From Porifericola rhodea (GTDB lineage Bacteria > Bacteroidota > Bacteroidia > Cytophagales > Cyclobacteriaceae), in NCBI RefSeq assembly GCF_030506305.1, contig NZ_CP119421.1, forward strand, positions 1,170,354 through 1,234,353: a DNA stretch of 64,000 nt. Reading direction: 5' to 3'. Shown piece by piece: positions 17,863 to 28,221 of this stretch. The position numbers and the translations under genes are program-made. Below the pieces are notes generated by a model. The model saw only the letters and a list, made by a program, of their open reading frames with translations, was not told the origin of the DNA and ran no database searches. Each line of letters begins with the position of its first letter. Positions within the stretch are counted from its first letter, which is position 1.

Positions 17863-20391
17863 TTAATTAAAACATACCCCAATTAAACTGATATCGTCTC
17901 TTTGCTCAGTATATTCAGTGTGTTCAGCATAAGTATTCATGAGCATTTTCTTTTGTTGTTCCATTGGCAGATGGTGCCACTCCTGTAAACATTCTGCAAA
18001 TTTTGCTGATCCAAAACGCCTCCTGTCCTGGTTAGGCTGATCTATAAAGCCATCGGAGCTGATATATATTTTGTCGCCAGTTGATAGCTTTAATGTGTAG
18101 GTGTCAAAGTTTGCCTGCCTTTTTGAAGAGCCAAGAGAAAAGCGATTGCCTTTAAGTTTTTCAAGCTTGCCTTCTTTCACATACCAAAGTGTGTTTTTTG
18201 CTCCGGCATAAGATATATTATGCTCATTACCTACTTTTCGCACAATACAAATTCCAAGATCCATGCCGTGAAGACGAGAGGACTCATGGTAGCGAAAACG
18301 TTGGCGTAACTTTTCGTGTAGAAATGACAAAATCTCACTTGGTTCACTCATCTTATGTATCTGAAGTGCTTCTGTGAGTAAACTGTGACCAACTAAGGTG
18401 ATAAGTCCACCCGGCACACCATGCCCTGTACAGTCCGCAACTATAATTACCTGATAGTTTCCATGATGGGATAGCCAGTAAAAATCTCCTGATATCACAT
18501 CCTTAGGCATAAAGATGAGGTAGCTATCTGGGTAAAGCTGCTTTAGATATTCATGATCGGGCAATATAGACTCCTGAATTTGCTTGGCATACGCAATACT
18601 TTCCTGTACACGATTGTGCACAAACTCCAGCTGTTCCTTCTGCTCTGCCATCATTTTACGAGCCTGCTCCAGATAGTGCATCTGGGTTTTAAGCTTTTGC
18701 TCATTTTGATGTAGCAAAGCATTTTTCTTTAAGATTTCATCTTTCTGTTGCTGTAGTACTTTATTGTCACGGTTTTTTTGAAAAAAGCTGAATGCAATCA
18801 CTACGATAATTAGCATGCAAAGCGCAAGCATAGCGTAGCCATACTTTCTTAATTTAGCTTCCTGAGTCAGGCGTTCTTCCTTGAGTTTTCGGTCCGTTTC
18901 TAAGAGCGCAATCGTCTGCCTTTGCTTTTCCTGCTCCAGTTTTTGGCGATTAAGCCTTAACGCCTGAAGCTCTTTCTCTTTGGACAACTCTTCCAGCCTT
19001 CTTTTCTGCTGCTCTGCATGTAGCTTTTCTCTAGTTAAGGCAAGTGCCTGCTTTGCATTATTACTTTCCAGAATTTGTTTGGAAAGAGCCAACTTCTGTA
19101 ACTCTTTCTCTTTTTTCAGTATAGAAAGCTCCTGTTCCTGTAGCTTAAGCCTTGTTTCTTTACGTTCCTGGCTTAGCGCATTTTGCTCTTTTTCGCTCCA
19201 GTAGGCTTTAATTTGTTCTTCATTAGCTAATGCTAGCTGATATTGATCTGCTCTCTCTTTAAGATTTTTTTCAGTGTCTGCAGCTAGCAAAGCAATTATC
19301 TCATCATATTTACTTTTATACTCCTTTGCTTTACTATCCTTTTTCTCTTTAAGATAAATCAGTTGAAGCAGGTGATAACTATCTAACAAGGTCTTCCACG
19401 CTCTCTTCTCCAGCGCTAGCTGGCTTGCCGTTAATGCCTGTACGAGGGCATCATTTTGCCTGCCACTTAAAAAGAAATGAGATGCTTTATAATTTAGTAT
19501 TTCAGCAACCTTTACTTCATCATTTTCATGTCGAGCTTCTTCTAAAGCTTGCTCATAGTAATGTAGGGCTAATTTATCGTTCTCAAGCTTGCTATATGCC
19601 AGACCAAGATTGATTAACAATACAGTAGGCTTATCAGAAATATTTACACCTAGATCAGTAGCTTTTTTAAATTGCTCAACTGCTTTTCTTTTATCTCCAG
19701 TTCGTAAAAAAAGGAACCCCAAGTTGTTCAAAGCAGCGATTTGGTGCCCATACTTTAGTTGTGCAGCATATGAAGCTTCTAATTGTCTGGCGTAACTAAA
19801 AGCTTGCTCATAATCTTCTTTCTCCTGAGCTATTTTTAATAAAACTTCGTCTACCTCCTGCAACAGATCCGTAGAATTATGTTGTTTGAAAGCATGCCGG
19901 GCTTTTTCACCGTAGAATTTAGCCTGATCCAGATTGCCTAGTATTAAATACTTAGCGCACATCTGCAACCTAAGCTGTGCCAGAATATGCGTATTGGAAG
20001 GGTTAGTAAGCAGTAGTTTTTCAAGCTGTCTTTCATAAAAAAGTGCTTGCTCATATATTTTATCAGCCTCGTATATCCCTGCAAGTACCTTATAAACAGA
20101 AGCTTTTACAGGGGTATGATTGCTAGCTTCCACTTTTAGCAAAGCAGCAATAGCATAAGATAATGCCAATTGCTTTTCGCCACTACCAAAAGCTTTGCGC
20201 GCTTCGTTTAAATATTTTTCTCCCGCCAAGATAGAGTCATCGGCACTGAATTTATCTAAATTGAGTTGAAAAGTAGACGTGTCAGATGATAACTGTGCCT
20301 GACTTTCTTTAGTGGTAACAAGTATAAATATGCTTATTAATACACATACTACTAAAGATGATTTGGCGATATGGAATTGTCTTTTTATCAC
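17863..20391 (-). CDS. Membrane TPR sensor with SpoIIE/PP2C phosphatase domain (SiaA-like)
   Basis: An 842-residue protein. It has an N-terminal signal or anchor (about 1-32), a TPR array (about 60-380), a long Lys/Glu/Gln-rich coiled coil (about 390-510), a membrane segment near 517-537, a short coiled coil and a C-terminal SpoIIE-type PP2C domain (about 630-842). The phosphatase metal-site motifs ISGDFYW, VADCTGHGVPGG and SSDGFIDQ are intact. The predicted layout puts the TPRs in the periplasm and the phosphatase in the cytoplasm. It differs from Pseudomonas SiaA, which has a HAMP-linked sensor. It starts with GTG, 3 bases after the TonB-receptor stop. It is the probable phosphatase for the downstream SiaC. 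Confidence 0.85.
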   Translation of the reverse strand: MIKRQFHIAKSSLVVCVLISIFILVTTKESQAQLSSDTSTFQLNLDKFSADDSILAGEKYLNEARKAFGSGEKQLALSYAIAALLKVEASNHTPVKASVYKVLAGIYEADKIYEQALFYERQLEKLLLTNPSNTHILAQLRLQMCAKYLILGNLDQAKFYGEKARHAFKQHNSTDLLQEVDEVLLKIAQEKEDYEQAFSYARQLEASYAAQLKYGHQIAALNNLGFLFLRTGDKRKAVEQFKKATDLGVNISDKPTVLLINLGLAYSKLENDKLALHYYEQALEEARHENDEVKVAEILNYKASHFFLSGRQNDALVQALTASQLALEKRAWKTLLDSYHLLQLIYLKEKKDSKAKEYKSKYDEIIALLAADTEKNLKERADQYQLALANEEQIKAYWSEKEQNALSQERKETRLKLQEQELSILKKEKELQKLALSKQILESNNAKQALALTREKLHAEQQKRRLEELSKEKELQALRLNRQKLEQEKQRQTIALLETDRKLKEERLTQEAKLRKYGYAMLALCMLIIVVIAFSFFQKNRDNKVLQQQKDEILKKNALLHQNEQKLKTQMHYLEQARKMMAEQKEQLEFVHNRVQESIAYAKQIQESILPDHEYLKQLYPDSYLIFMPKDVISGDFYWLSHHGNYQVIIVADCTGHGVPGGLITLVGHSLLTEALQIHKMSEPSEILSFLHEKLRQRFRYHESSRLHGMDLGICIVRKVGNEHNISYAGAKNTLWYVKEGKLEKLKGNRFSLGSSKRQANFDTYTLKLSTGDKIYISSDGFIDQPNQDRRRFGSAKFAECLQEWHHLPMEQQKKMLMNTYAEHTEYTEQRDDISLIGVCFN

Positions 20392-20394
20392 TGA

Positions 20395-22392
20395 TTAAAG
20401 CAGTATGTTTATTCCTAACATAAATAACCTATGGTTCTGATCTGTAAATGGTAGGGCATACTGCTTTTCGTTGAGTATATTTTTTACGTTGATATAGATA
20501 GAGTACTGGTTCCTGAATTGGTACGAGCATTTGCTATTTACAAGAACCTGTTCATTAATTTGATAGAGGTTTGTATTTACCTGCTCGTAATGCTCACTTA
20601 GATAATTTGCTGTTGCATTGAGGTTTACCCGGTCAAAAAAAGTAGAATAGTTAACCTTAATTACAGCAGACCAATGGGGATAATACAAGACTGTTTCCTC
20701 TGCCTGACTATCAAAAAGGTATGATACATAGCCATCCATAGACCAACGATCTATATCTAACGTTCCTGCTATAGTAGCTCCTGTCGCCGGTAAAGCTAAA
20801 TATTCAAGCGGAGGCTTTTCTAATTTCTGCTTTTGTCTGAAAAAAGTAGCTTTTAGTTTAGCTTTGGATCCTACCAGCTGCTCTAGACTTAACTCTTGGG
20901 TTTGTAGCTCTTGTGCCTGATGCCCAGTCGTATCCTGTAAAAGATATTGAAAGCTCTGATAAGTCTTGGAAATGTTTGCTCGTATTGTAGTAGCAGGTGT
21001 AATGTTCCAAAGTACAGCTCCATGATAACCAAAAGGAAAGTCTACACCCTGCAACTGCTGGTAAACCTTTTGTCCAGCACTCAATTTAACTTGCCTATTC
21101 AAAAAGTGAGTAGACTGTTGAAAGTAAACAGAAGCCTGATTTCTAGTCCAATCTCCCTGAGCAATACCTTCTTCTAAAAGAGGTAATACTACAAATGCAT
21201 TACTTTTAGGTATATACCTATCCGTTGTCCACTCACCTCCAGCTAAAAAATCAAATTTGCTTACAGCAACGTGACGCTCTACTCTCGCTCCTGCTTTTTG
21301 CGCATTGTAGTCCCATCCTGTGTAGCCTATAGCGTAATCTTTTTCACCTGACTGATAATACAGATTTGACCTCCATAGCTTATAATTAAGATGAAGGTTT
21401 ACCCAGTTATTCTGAGATTTTCTGGTTGAAAGGGGGACTTCTCTGGCAGGTAAAAAAATACTCTGGGCTCTACTATTCTGGCTACCCATATCAACTTCTA
21501 TACTCGCAAAATCTGCCCAGCTATAAGAGGTACTCAACAAAAAGGCCGTTGACGCCAAGGCTGAGCCTGTGTAAGTATTTGTTTGGGTGGCCTCTGGCAG
21601 ATAAAACAATAAAGAGTCACTTTCCAGATAGCGTTTTTCCGAATGAATATAGTAAGTATCCTGAAATCTTGGACGAGTTTGGAAGTTGCCTCCGATTCTG
21701 AAGGAGAGCTTATCGCTGAAGCCTACGTTAAGGCTTGCATGATATTGATATGTATGAAAAGAACCTGCCTGCAGATTGCCTTTGATTTGTGTACCTGGTA
21801 CCTGAGCATTGTTTTTTGTTACTATGTTGATCACAGCTAATACCCCTGCATAACCAAACCAGCTAGCATTTGGCGAGTGAATCACCTCTATACGTTCTAT
21901 ATCATCAACGCCTACTGGTGCAGACTCCCACCAGATTTGCCCTGACATGGCATCATTAAATGGAACAGCATCTAGCAGTAAAAGTAAATTTTCACGGGCA
22001 TTTTCGTTACCTAGATTGTTAAAATTACTGTTACTACCTCTATATTCCACCTCATATACACCATTGGTTTTAAGCTTTACAATAAACTCAGGTAGTAACT
22101 GTAATGCTTCTGCAAGGCTATTGACACCACTTTTTTGAAGAGTTTCTTTAGTTAGTACACTTATATTCTGAGTGATGTTTTTCAGACTATCCAGCTTACG
22201 ATTAGCTACATAAAACTGTGGTTCTTTTTTTTGAAGCACCTTATCTAAAGGCAAGTCTTTACTAATCTGTAACTGATACATGTTGACGCTATCGCTTAAG
22301 CTTTGAGCGAAAACGGTGGTATAGCAGCCTATAGCAAGCATAATAAAAATGACTACAGCTATAAATCTCAAGTTCAAAATCAAAATCCGCAT
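20395..22392 (-). CDS. TonB-dependent outer-membrane receptor
   Basis: A 665-residue receptor with a signal peptide (cleavage near residue 29, VFAQ). The plug domain spans about 70-195 (NISVLTKETLQKSGVNSLAEAL, GVDDIERIEVIHSPNASWFGYAG, VLAVINIVTKN). A beta barrel of about 450 residues follows and ends in a terminal LL after FMLGINI. It lacks the SusC carboxypeptidase-like domain, so it resembles classical siderophore or cobalamin-type receptors. Its ATG overlaps the upstream FN3 gene by 13 bases and its stop is 3 bases from the phosphatase GTG, an unusual placement for a transporter. A signalling-receptor role is inferred from context. Confidence 0.85.
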   Translation of the reverse strand: MRILILNLRFIAVVIFIMLAIGCYTTVFAQSLSDSVNMYQLQISKDLPLDKVLQKKEPQFYVANRKLDSLKNITQNISVLTKETLQKSGVNSLAEALQLLPEFIVKLKTNGVYEVEYRGSNSNFNNLGNENARENLLLLLDAVPFNDAMSGQIWWESAPVGVDDIERIEVIHSPNASWFGYAGVLAVINIVTKNNAQVPGTQIKGNLQAGSFHTYQYHASLNVGFSDKLSFRIGGNFQTRPRFQDTYYIHSEKRYLESDSLLFYLPEATQTNTYTGSALASTAFLLSTSYSWADFASIEVDMGSQNSRAQSIFLPAREVPLSTRKSQNNWVNLHLNYKLWRSNLYYQSGEKDYAIGYTGWDYNAQKAGARVERHVAVSKFDFLAGGEWTTDRYIPKSNAFVVLPLLEEGIAQGDWTRNQASVYFQQSTHFLNRQVKLSAGQKVYQQLQGVDFPFGYHGAVLWNITPATTIRANISKTYQSFQYLLQDTTGHQAQELQTQELSLEQLVGSKAKLKATFFRQKQKLEKPPLEYLALPATGATIAGTLDIDRWSMDGYVSYLFDSQAEETVLYYPHWSAVIKVNYSTFFDRVNLNATANYLSEHYEQVNTNLYQINEQVLVNSKCSYQFRNQYSIYINVKNILNEKQYALPFTDQNHRLFMLGINILL

Positions 22393-24554
22393 GATTGGAA
22401 ATGAAATGTTTGAGTTGGAGACTCATCACCGGGATACACTTTTACAGGGACACCCAAATCGTTTGTATCATAGACATAGGCATGTTTATTCCAAGCATAA
22501 CCATCACTCTCTTGGTATAAACCTAAAGTATACAATGGTGCCTTCCCTATTAGTGTATTACCGACTAAATCATAAAGCAAAGCATTTACCTGAGGAGTAA
22601 ATTTTATGGTAGGATTAATATACTCAGTGTACTTCCATTTTTTAATAAGCTCACCTTCCGCATTTCTTGCTTCTACTTCATGACTGCTGATGTAAGTATA
22701 ATTTTCTTCAGATAATGGGCTCGTAGCATTCGTTTCTTCAAACTTTTCTATTTTAGACACCCTCCCCTCATCATCATATGCAAGTGCTATATATTCAAGC
22801 GTATTTTTACTTTCGTCTTCGCGCTCTAGGCTTATCCAGCTATCTTCAGTATACCCAAACGTCCAAACTTCAGATAAAGACAAAGTACCTGAACCGGTAT
22901 GTTTCTTGGCCTCTACCAGCTTTTCTCCCTGATACAGCAGTTCCCAACTGTATGCTAACACACCATTTCTGCTACCTTCTATACCTACCAGCAGACGATT
23001 TTCATAAATATAATGTTCTTCTAACCCATCTTCCCATGCCCTATAAGATAGCATACAAGCATTTGGAATAGCTGCACCAACATATGTAAGTAGCTTTTCC
23101 TGAGAAACTACCTCTCCATTTTTACTTTTAATAATGATATAATACTTCTCAAAAGGATCTAAACCAGTAAGTGTCCACTGATTGTCAATGATTTCTTTTT
23201 CTCTATAACCTTCTAAAAAGTTAGAAAAAGTACTGTCCTGAGCGATACTTAAGAGATAGCTTTCTGCCCCTTCCACTAAACCCCAAGACAAAGTAAATGA
23301 GGTTAACTTACGGTCAACAATGTCTACACTAGATGGAGCGCTTAAATTTTCAGTTCTGATGGTAAGTGTATCAGAATATTGAGATAACGAATTATAAGCC
23401 TGAGTGCGTATTCTGAAATAATAGTCTGTATTTGCCTGAAGGTTGGTAAAAAGGTATATAAGCTCCAGAGTATTTACGTAGGCATAACTATTAACTTTGT
23501 TTTTGAACTCTCTATCGGTGGCTAACTCAAGTATATAGCCCTCGGCTTCTGTTACTTCATTCCAACTAACTTTAAACGTACGGCTACCAATTTCACTTGC
23601 CTGAAGTGCAAGAGGTGCAGCTAAGCTTTTAGTCTTTATTTTTAGAGTAGAAGAGTATACAGAAAACAATGAAGCCTCCTTAGCCCTTACCCTTACATAA
23701 TATATTGTATTAGCATCAAGATCGCTCAAACTGATACTAGGTAAAGAAGTATTTTCTACCTGATAAAAAGTAGAGGCATTATTTGTAAAAAGTGGATCTA
23801 AACTAAGTTCAACTTCATAACTTTCTGCAGAAATTACTTTTTCCCAGTTAAGTAGTATTGTAGTATAAGAAGAGTCAGCTACATTTAGCCCCTCAGGTTT
23901 TTTTAGTTGAGTAGTAGCTGCATATCTAATATTTGACGGTAACGAAAAATGTTCTCCCTGAAAGGCACTTACTCTGTAAAAGTAAGCCTCTTTGGCATCC
24001 AGGTTATCAACTAAATAAGTTGTATCCTTTGCACCCTGAATAAGATAAACTTTATCTACTTCAACGAAATCAATATGCGAAGATATTTCAAGCTTATATC
24101 CTTCTGCTTCTTCTACGGACGACCATGCTAAGTTAAGCTCATTTGTATTTGTACTCAGAGGATCAAATGCTACCGGGCTTGGTAATTGAATAGTGGAAAC
24201 TTGCTGTGTTTCAGAGTATTTTATGTTAGTACCAGAAGTTGTTTTTACTCCTACCCTGTAATAGTAGAGCGTATTTGGCTTTAAATTGTCTACCTTATAT
24301 GTTAGCTCTTTTACAGATACCGGATATATATCTTCTACTTTCTCTGTAAAAGCTGTATCCAACGCAACGTCTAGTAAGTAGTATTCCGCTGATGGAAAAG
24401 CTTTCCATTCGGCAATAAAGCTATTAGGCTTTACTCCTGAAGCTTCTTTAACATCAGCGAAAGGCTCTATAAAGTCTTTCTTATCCTCCACACATCTGCT
24501 AAAGCATAAAGTGAAGATGATACCCCAGACCAAGCAAGAATAATTTGCTTTCAC
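22380..24554 (-). CDS. Fibronectin type III repeat lipoprotein
   Basis: A 724-residue exported protein. A GTG start (24554) gives a short hydrophobic leader ending FSRC, a relaxed lipobox with Cys21; no in-frame ATG precedes it before a TAA. Five FN3 domains of about 90 residues follow (about 30-480), each with the W...AE.Y.L core and a NLxxNTxYYYRV-type strand. The last 230 residues carry beta-rich YD-like strands (LEYIALAYDDEGRVSKI) similar to DUF4595-type tails. It is predicted to be surface or periplasm exposed. It is the first gene of the run with the TonB receptor and Sia genes. Its ligand is unknown. Confidence 0.75.
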   Translation of the reverse strand: MKANYSCLVWGIIFTLCFSRCVEDKKDFIEPFADVKEASGVKPNSFIAEWKAFPSAEYYLLDVALDTAFTEKVEDIYPVSVKELTYKVDNLKPNTLYYYRVGVKTTSGTNIKYSETQQVSTIQLPSPVAFDPLSTNTNELNLAWSSVEEAEGYKLEISSHIDFVEVDKVYLIQGAKDTTYLVDNLDAKEAYFYRVSAFQGEHFSLPSNIRYAATTQLKKPEGLNVADSSYTTILLNWEKVISAESYEVELSLDPLFTNNASTFYQVENTSLPSISLSDLDANTIYYVRVRAKEASLFSVYSSTLKIKTKSLAAPLALQASEIGSRTFKVSWNEVTEAEGYILELATDREFKNKVNSYAYVNTLELIYLFTNLQANTDYYFRIRTQAYNSLSQYSDTLTIRTENLSAPSSVDIVDRKLTSFTLSWGLVEGAESYLLSIAQDSTFSNFLEGYREKEIIDNQWTLTGLDPFEKYYIIIKSKNGEVVSQEKLLTYVGAAIPNACMLSYRAWEDGLEEHYIYENRLLVGIEGSRNGVLAYSWELLYQGEKLVEAKKHTGSGTLSLSEVWTFGYTEDSWISLEREDESKNTLEYIALAYDDEGRVSKIEKFEETNATSPLSEENYTYISSHEVEARNAEGELIKKWKYTEYINPTIKFTPQVNALLYDLVGNTLIGKAPLYTLGLYQESDGYAWNKHAYVYDTNDLGVPVKVYPGDESPTQTFHFQSCGF

Positions 24555-25339
24555 AGCAGTACACTTTTATGATTATTGTACAAATTATACACAAAAAAAT
24601 GTAACAAATAAGCTGTATAACTATTCAAGCTGGCATGATAATAAGGTCAGTTATAAGTTTTTCTACAAAAGTGTACAACCATAGTCAATATCATACAGTC
24701 AACAATCTGCTCATTATATGCGCTTAATCAGACCGAAAAAGGAGATACTAAGGAGTATTATAACTAAAGCAGTAAATACCTTAATACAATACACCAAATA
24801 TTTTCTGAAACATCGGTTTATTTACTTTTTAGCGATCGTATGTGACTTTCTTAAGAAGATTAACTAAGTAGATATAAGGATATATAAAAAGACGCTACAT
24901 TTTTAAGGACTAAGCTTAAGTTTTACCTACGAACTTTAACTAGCTTACTGAAAAATTAATCTTGCCAGATAAGAATCACTTACTTAAGTAGTAAATATTA
25001 TATCCCTTTAGTGTTTTCCCGTGGCTATTGTTACGAGATAAGTAATGAATAGAAATTTCTTGAAAAGAGGGATGTAATGTTCTGATCTAAAAATTTCCAG
25101 TAAATATGCCTTTAAAGCTAGATTTATAAATATTTACTTTTTCATTTTATTCATTTGATAGGCTTATTCATGTAATGTTTATCATTCCTACTCAAAAAAA
25201 TGTCAAAAAACTGCTCTAATCCCTCAGGTACATTCTATTAATAGTAATATCAAATATTAGAATAATTATAATTATCTTTTTTTTTCGTAGCTTTAGTACA
25301 TGAATTAAGTTTTTGAGGTTAATAAAACTAACAGTGACG
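24555..25339. other. 785-base divergent regulatory gap
   Basis: Very AT-rich spacer between the divergent FN3-Sia run and the PAS kinase. It must hold promoters for both. I see no exact TAnnTTTG on either strand, only a near match (TAGCTTTA at about 25289). No coding sequence longer than about 30 codons stands out. Confidence 0.5.
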
Positions 25340-26482
25340 ATGTATAAGCAAAGCAATGAGGAGTTTCAGTTACAGGTAGGTGGCATAACGAAGCAGAGTT
25401 TTAGTCCCTGCGAATGTATAGGGAAGAGTGTTTCGGATATGGTTATTTCATTTGACCAAAACTTTATTGTCACATACATTAATGATAAAGCAAGTCAATT
25501 ACTTAATTATAAGACAGAAGAAATTGTAGGTTTTCATATTACTGAGATATTTCCAAAGCAACAAACGGAGTTTCTTGAGGCTCTTCAGCAGGAAGTATTG
25601 GAAAATGGTCAGGTATATAATAGAAGATCATGTTTTTGTGTACGTGGTAAAAAACAATTACCTGTATCACTTTCACTATCCTGTATGCCTATTAAAGATT
25701 TTCCTGGTTTTATAATGATTGCTAAGGATGATCGACAGTTAGCCAAGGCTACGGAAGAGCTTAAAAAGAAAAATACGGAATTAGAAACTCTCATTTATCG
25801 TATCTCTCACGACTTAAAGGGGCCCCTGGCTTCAATGAATGGGCTTTTTCAGTTAATGGAATTAGAATCTGACAACCCAGAAGCCAGTCAGAACTATATG
25901 CAGCTGATCAAAAAAAGTGCGCAGAGACTGGAAGAAAAACTGATGGGCTTGCTTGAATTGGGCTTATCAAAAAAAGATACCATTGAGTACAAGCCTATCA
26001 TGGTTAGAGAAAAGCTACAGGATATTATCCATGACTTACAGTCTTACCCCGGAAAAGATAAAGTGCTTATCCACCTTACTGCTTCAGAAAACTTTTCTTT
26101 TTATACAGAAGAAAAGCTATTTCAATCTATTATGCAGAACCTGATTGAAAACAGTATCAAATATCGTAAGCCTAATATTGCAGATGCAGTAACTAAAGTT
26201 TCAGTACGAAGATACCGTGAAGGAATAAAGGTTAAGGTAAAAGATAATGGGCTAGGTATGGATAAAGATTTACAGAAGCGTGCATTTGATATGTTTTACA
26301 GAGGGCACAACCATACCGAAGGTTCTGGCTTAGGGATGTTTATTGTTAAAACTCACGTAGAAAAACTAGGTGGAGAAATAAGAGTAAAGAGCACACCACA
26401 AATGGGTACTGAGGTTTGGGTATACTTACCGGATCCTAAAATTCAGAATGAAAACTATGGCAAGCTCGTCGTGACCGTCTAA
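25340..26482 (+). CDS. Soluble PAS-domain sensor histidine kinase
   Basis: A 380-residue kinase, starting at ATG 25340; an upstream TTG at 25313 would add nine residues. A PAS domain (about 28-130) is followed by a short coiled coil, the HisKA box with phospho-acceptor His157 (ISHDLKGPL), and a GHKL ATPase with N-box NLIENSIKY, G1 VKDNGLGMD and G2 GSGLGMFIVKTHVEKLGG. No membrane segment is seen, so it is cytoplasmic. The PAS pocket has several Cys (CECIG, CFC), which may matter for redox sensing, but this is speculation. No response regulator follows; the receiver protein at 16458-16853 is a candidate partner. Confidence 0.88.
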   Translation: MYKQSNEEFQLQVGGITKQSFSPCECIGKSVSDMVISFDQNFIVTYINDKASQLLNYKTEEIVGFHITEIFPKQQTEFLEALQQEVLENGQVYNRRSCFCVRGKKQLPVSLSLSCMPIKDFPGFIMIAKDDRQLAKATEELKKKNTELETLIYRISHDLKGPLASMNGLFQLMELESDNPEASQNYMQLIKKSAQRLEEKLMGLLELGLSKKDTIEYKPIMVREKLQDIIHDLQSYPGKDKVLIHLTASENFSFYTEEKLFQSIMQNLIENSIKYRKPNIADAVTKVSVRRYREGIKVKVKDNGLGMDKDLQKRAFDMFYRGHNHTEGSGLGMFIVKTHVEKLGGEIRVKSTPQMGTEVWVYLPDPKIQNENYGKLVVTV

Positions 26483-26497
26483 CATAAAAATACTGCA

Positions 26498-27715
26498 CTA
26501 CCTATCCACCTCACCCAGCACTATATCTATAGACCCCAAAATAGCAATTAGGTCAGCAATCATACAGCCTTTGGCCATTGCTCCTATTATAGAAAGGTTT
26601 ACAAAACAACTACTTCTTGCCTTGCACCGAAAAGGGACATCACTTTTACCATCAGCACGAAAGTAGAAACCAAGCTCACCCCTGGGGTTTTCTGCCCTCA
26701 CATATAAATCCTGTTTTTTAGGACGTATTTTTTTAGGTACTAAAGCTCTGGGGTCAAATTCTTTGGTCCGAGCTAAATCGCTTTGTAGTCTATCCAGACA
26801 CTGCTCAATAATCTTTAATGACTCATAGCACTCTCTTACTCGCACATGAGTTCTATCCCAACAGTCACCTATAGTGCCCATCAGGCCTTCTCCCACAGGC
26901 ACATCAAACTCCAACTCCGGATAAACAGAATACGCATCTACTTTCCGCAGGTCTAATTTAAGACCTGAACCTCGTAACATTGGACCAGAGATACCTGCAT
27001 TAATAGCAAGGTCTAAGGGTAATACACCTACATTGGCCGTTCGCTCCACAAATATTTTGTTCTCCATCACCAGCTTCTCGAGCTCTGCGAGTTTTGGTTT
27101 AAGATAACGGACAAACTCTGAACAACGTTTCTCAAAGCCTACCGGCAAGTCATAGAATAAACCACCGACCCATATGTAATTATACAACATACGAGCCCCA
27201 CAAGTCCACTCCAGCAAACGCATAATATGCTCTCTGTCCCGCATCAGCCATAAGAAAGGAGTATAAGCTCCAATATCCATCGCATAAGTACCAATAGCTA
27301 CAAAATGTGAAGCTAGTCGGTTGAGCTCAGCTACCAGCACTCTTATAAATTCTACCCGCGGTGGAACCTGGTCTTTGATGCCTAGCATCTGCTCTACTCC
27401 CATAGCAAAGGCATGTTCGGAGTTCATAGAGGCCAGATAGTCCATGCGGTCTACAAAAGGAATAATCTGATTGTAAGGCAGATTTTCAGCATGTTTTTCA
27501 AAGCAGCGGTGCAAATAACCTAAATGAGGCACTACATCTACTATTATTTCTCCATCTGTAATTACCTCAAGACGTAATACGCCGTGGGTTGAGGGGTGCT
27601 GAGGCCCTACGTTCACTATCATCTCCTCTACCTTTAAATCCTCAGGACTGAACTTGTTAGGAGCAGATCTTCTTAAATGTGCTTCATCAAACTGATATTG
27701 TATCGGATTAGCCAT
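26498..27715 (-). CDS. nuoD: NADH-quinone oxidoreductase subunit D
   Basis: A 405-residue 49-kDa-type subunit of respiratory complex I, which forms part of the quinone chamber with NuoB. Family motifs are [44 protein letters not shown] and [14 protein letters not shown], ending [12 protein letters not shown]. It is separate from nuoC, unlike the fused E. coli nuoCD. It is the last gene of an A-B-C-D block; nuoE-N are not here, so they must be encoded elsewhere if present. Confidence 0.96.
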   Translation of the reverse strand: MANPIQYQFDEAHLRRSAPNKFSPEDLKVEEMIVNVGPQHPSTHGVLRLEVITDGEIIVDVVPHLGYLHRCFEKHAENLPYNQIIPFVDRMDYLASMNSEHAFAMGVEQMLGIKDQVPPRVEFIRVLVAELNRLASHFVAIGTYAMDIGAYTPFLWLMRDREHIMRLLEWTCGARMLYNYIWVGGLFYDLPVGFEKRCSEFVRYLKPKLAELEKLVMENKIFVERTANVGVLPLDLAINAGISGPMLRGSGLKLDLRKVDAYSVYPELEFDVPVGEGLMGTIGDCWDRTHVRVRECYESLKIIEQCLDRLQSDLARTKEFDPRALVPKKIRPKKQDLYVRAENPRGELGFYFRADGKSDVPFRCKARSSCFVNLSIIGAMAKGCMIADLIAILGSIDIVLGEVDR

Positions 27716-27720
27716 GCTGC

Positions 27721-28221
27721 TTAATAAATTACCTTAATTCCGTGATAGTAATCCTGCTCTTTGTAATCTTTTTGAAGGGGGTGCCCTTCCCAGTCGGCAG
27801 GGAGAAGTATTCTTCTAGGATCAGGATGACCGCTAAAGTGAATACCTACCAAATCGTACGCCTCGCGCTCATGCCAGTCAGCAGTCCGCCAGATATGGCT
27901 TACAGTAGGCACCTCAAAAAGCTCAGTATCTTCTGCCGTACGAGGAAAAACTATATTTAATGCCAGTTGAAAATTATAGGGAATAGAATACAGATGATAC
28001 ACCACTTCCATTTTTGCCTGCTCAGGCCCGTGGTCTAAGCCCGTCAGGCAGGCCAGATAGTCAAAATAGCAGTGTTCGTTGGTGTGTAGTTCCATACATA
28101 CCTCTGCTATTCTACTAGCAGCGACAGTAAGCATAGGAGGAGTAGATTCTACTTCGCTTTCTAATAGAATGTCTTCTCCAAACTTATTGATAAGTATCTC
28201 TTTAATTTCATCCAGGCTCAT
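27721..28221 (-). CDS. nuoC: NADH-quinone oxidoreductase subunit C
   Basis: A 166-residue 30-kDa-type subunit of complex I. The signature [20 protein letters not shown] and HPLQKDY are clear. It overlaps the nuoB stop by 4 bases (ATGA) and nuoD starts 5 bases after its stop, which indicates coupled translation. Its function is structural in the peripheral arm. Confidence 0.95.
   Translation of the reverse strand: MSLDEIKEILINKFGEDILLESEVESTPPMLTVAASRIAEVCMELHTNEHCYFDYLACLTGLDHGPEQAKMEVVYHLYSIPYNFQLALNIVFPRTAEDTELFEVPTVSHIWRTADWHEREAYDLVGIHFSGHPDPRRILLPADWEGHPLQKDYKEQDYYHGIKVIY

Noticed and set aside
24555-25339. Hidden small genes in the 785-base gap
   Set aside because: Only random ORFs of about 30 codons without features were seen, so none is called.
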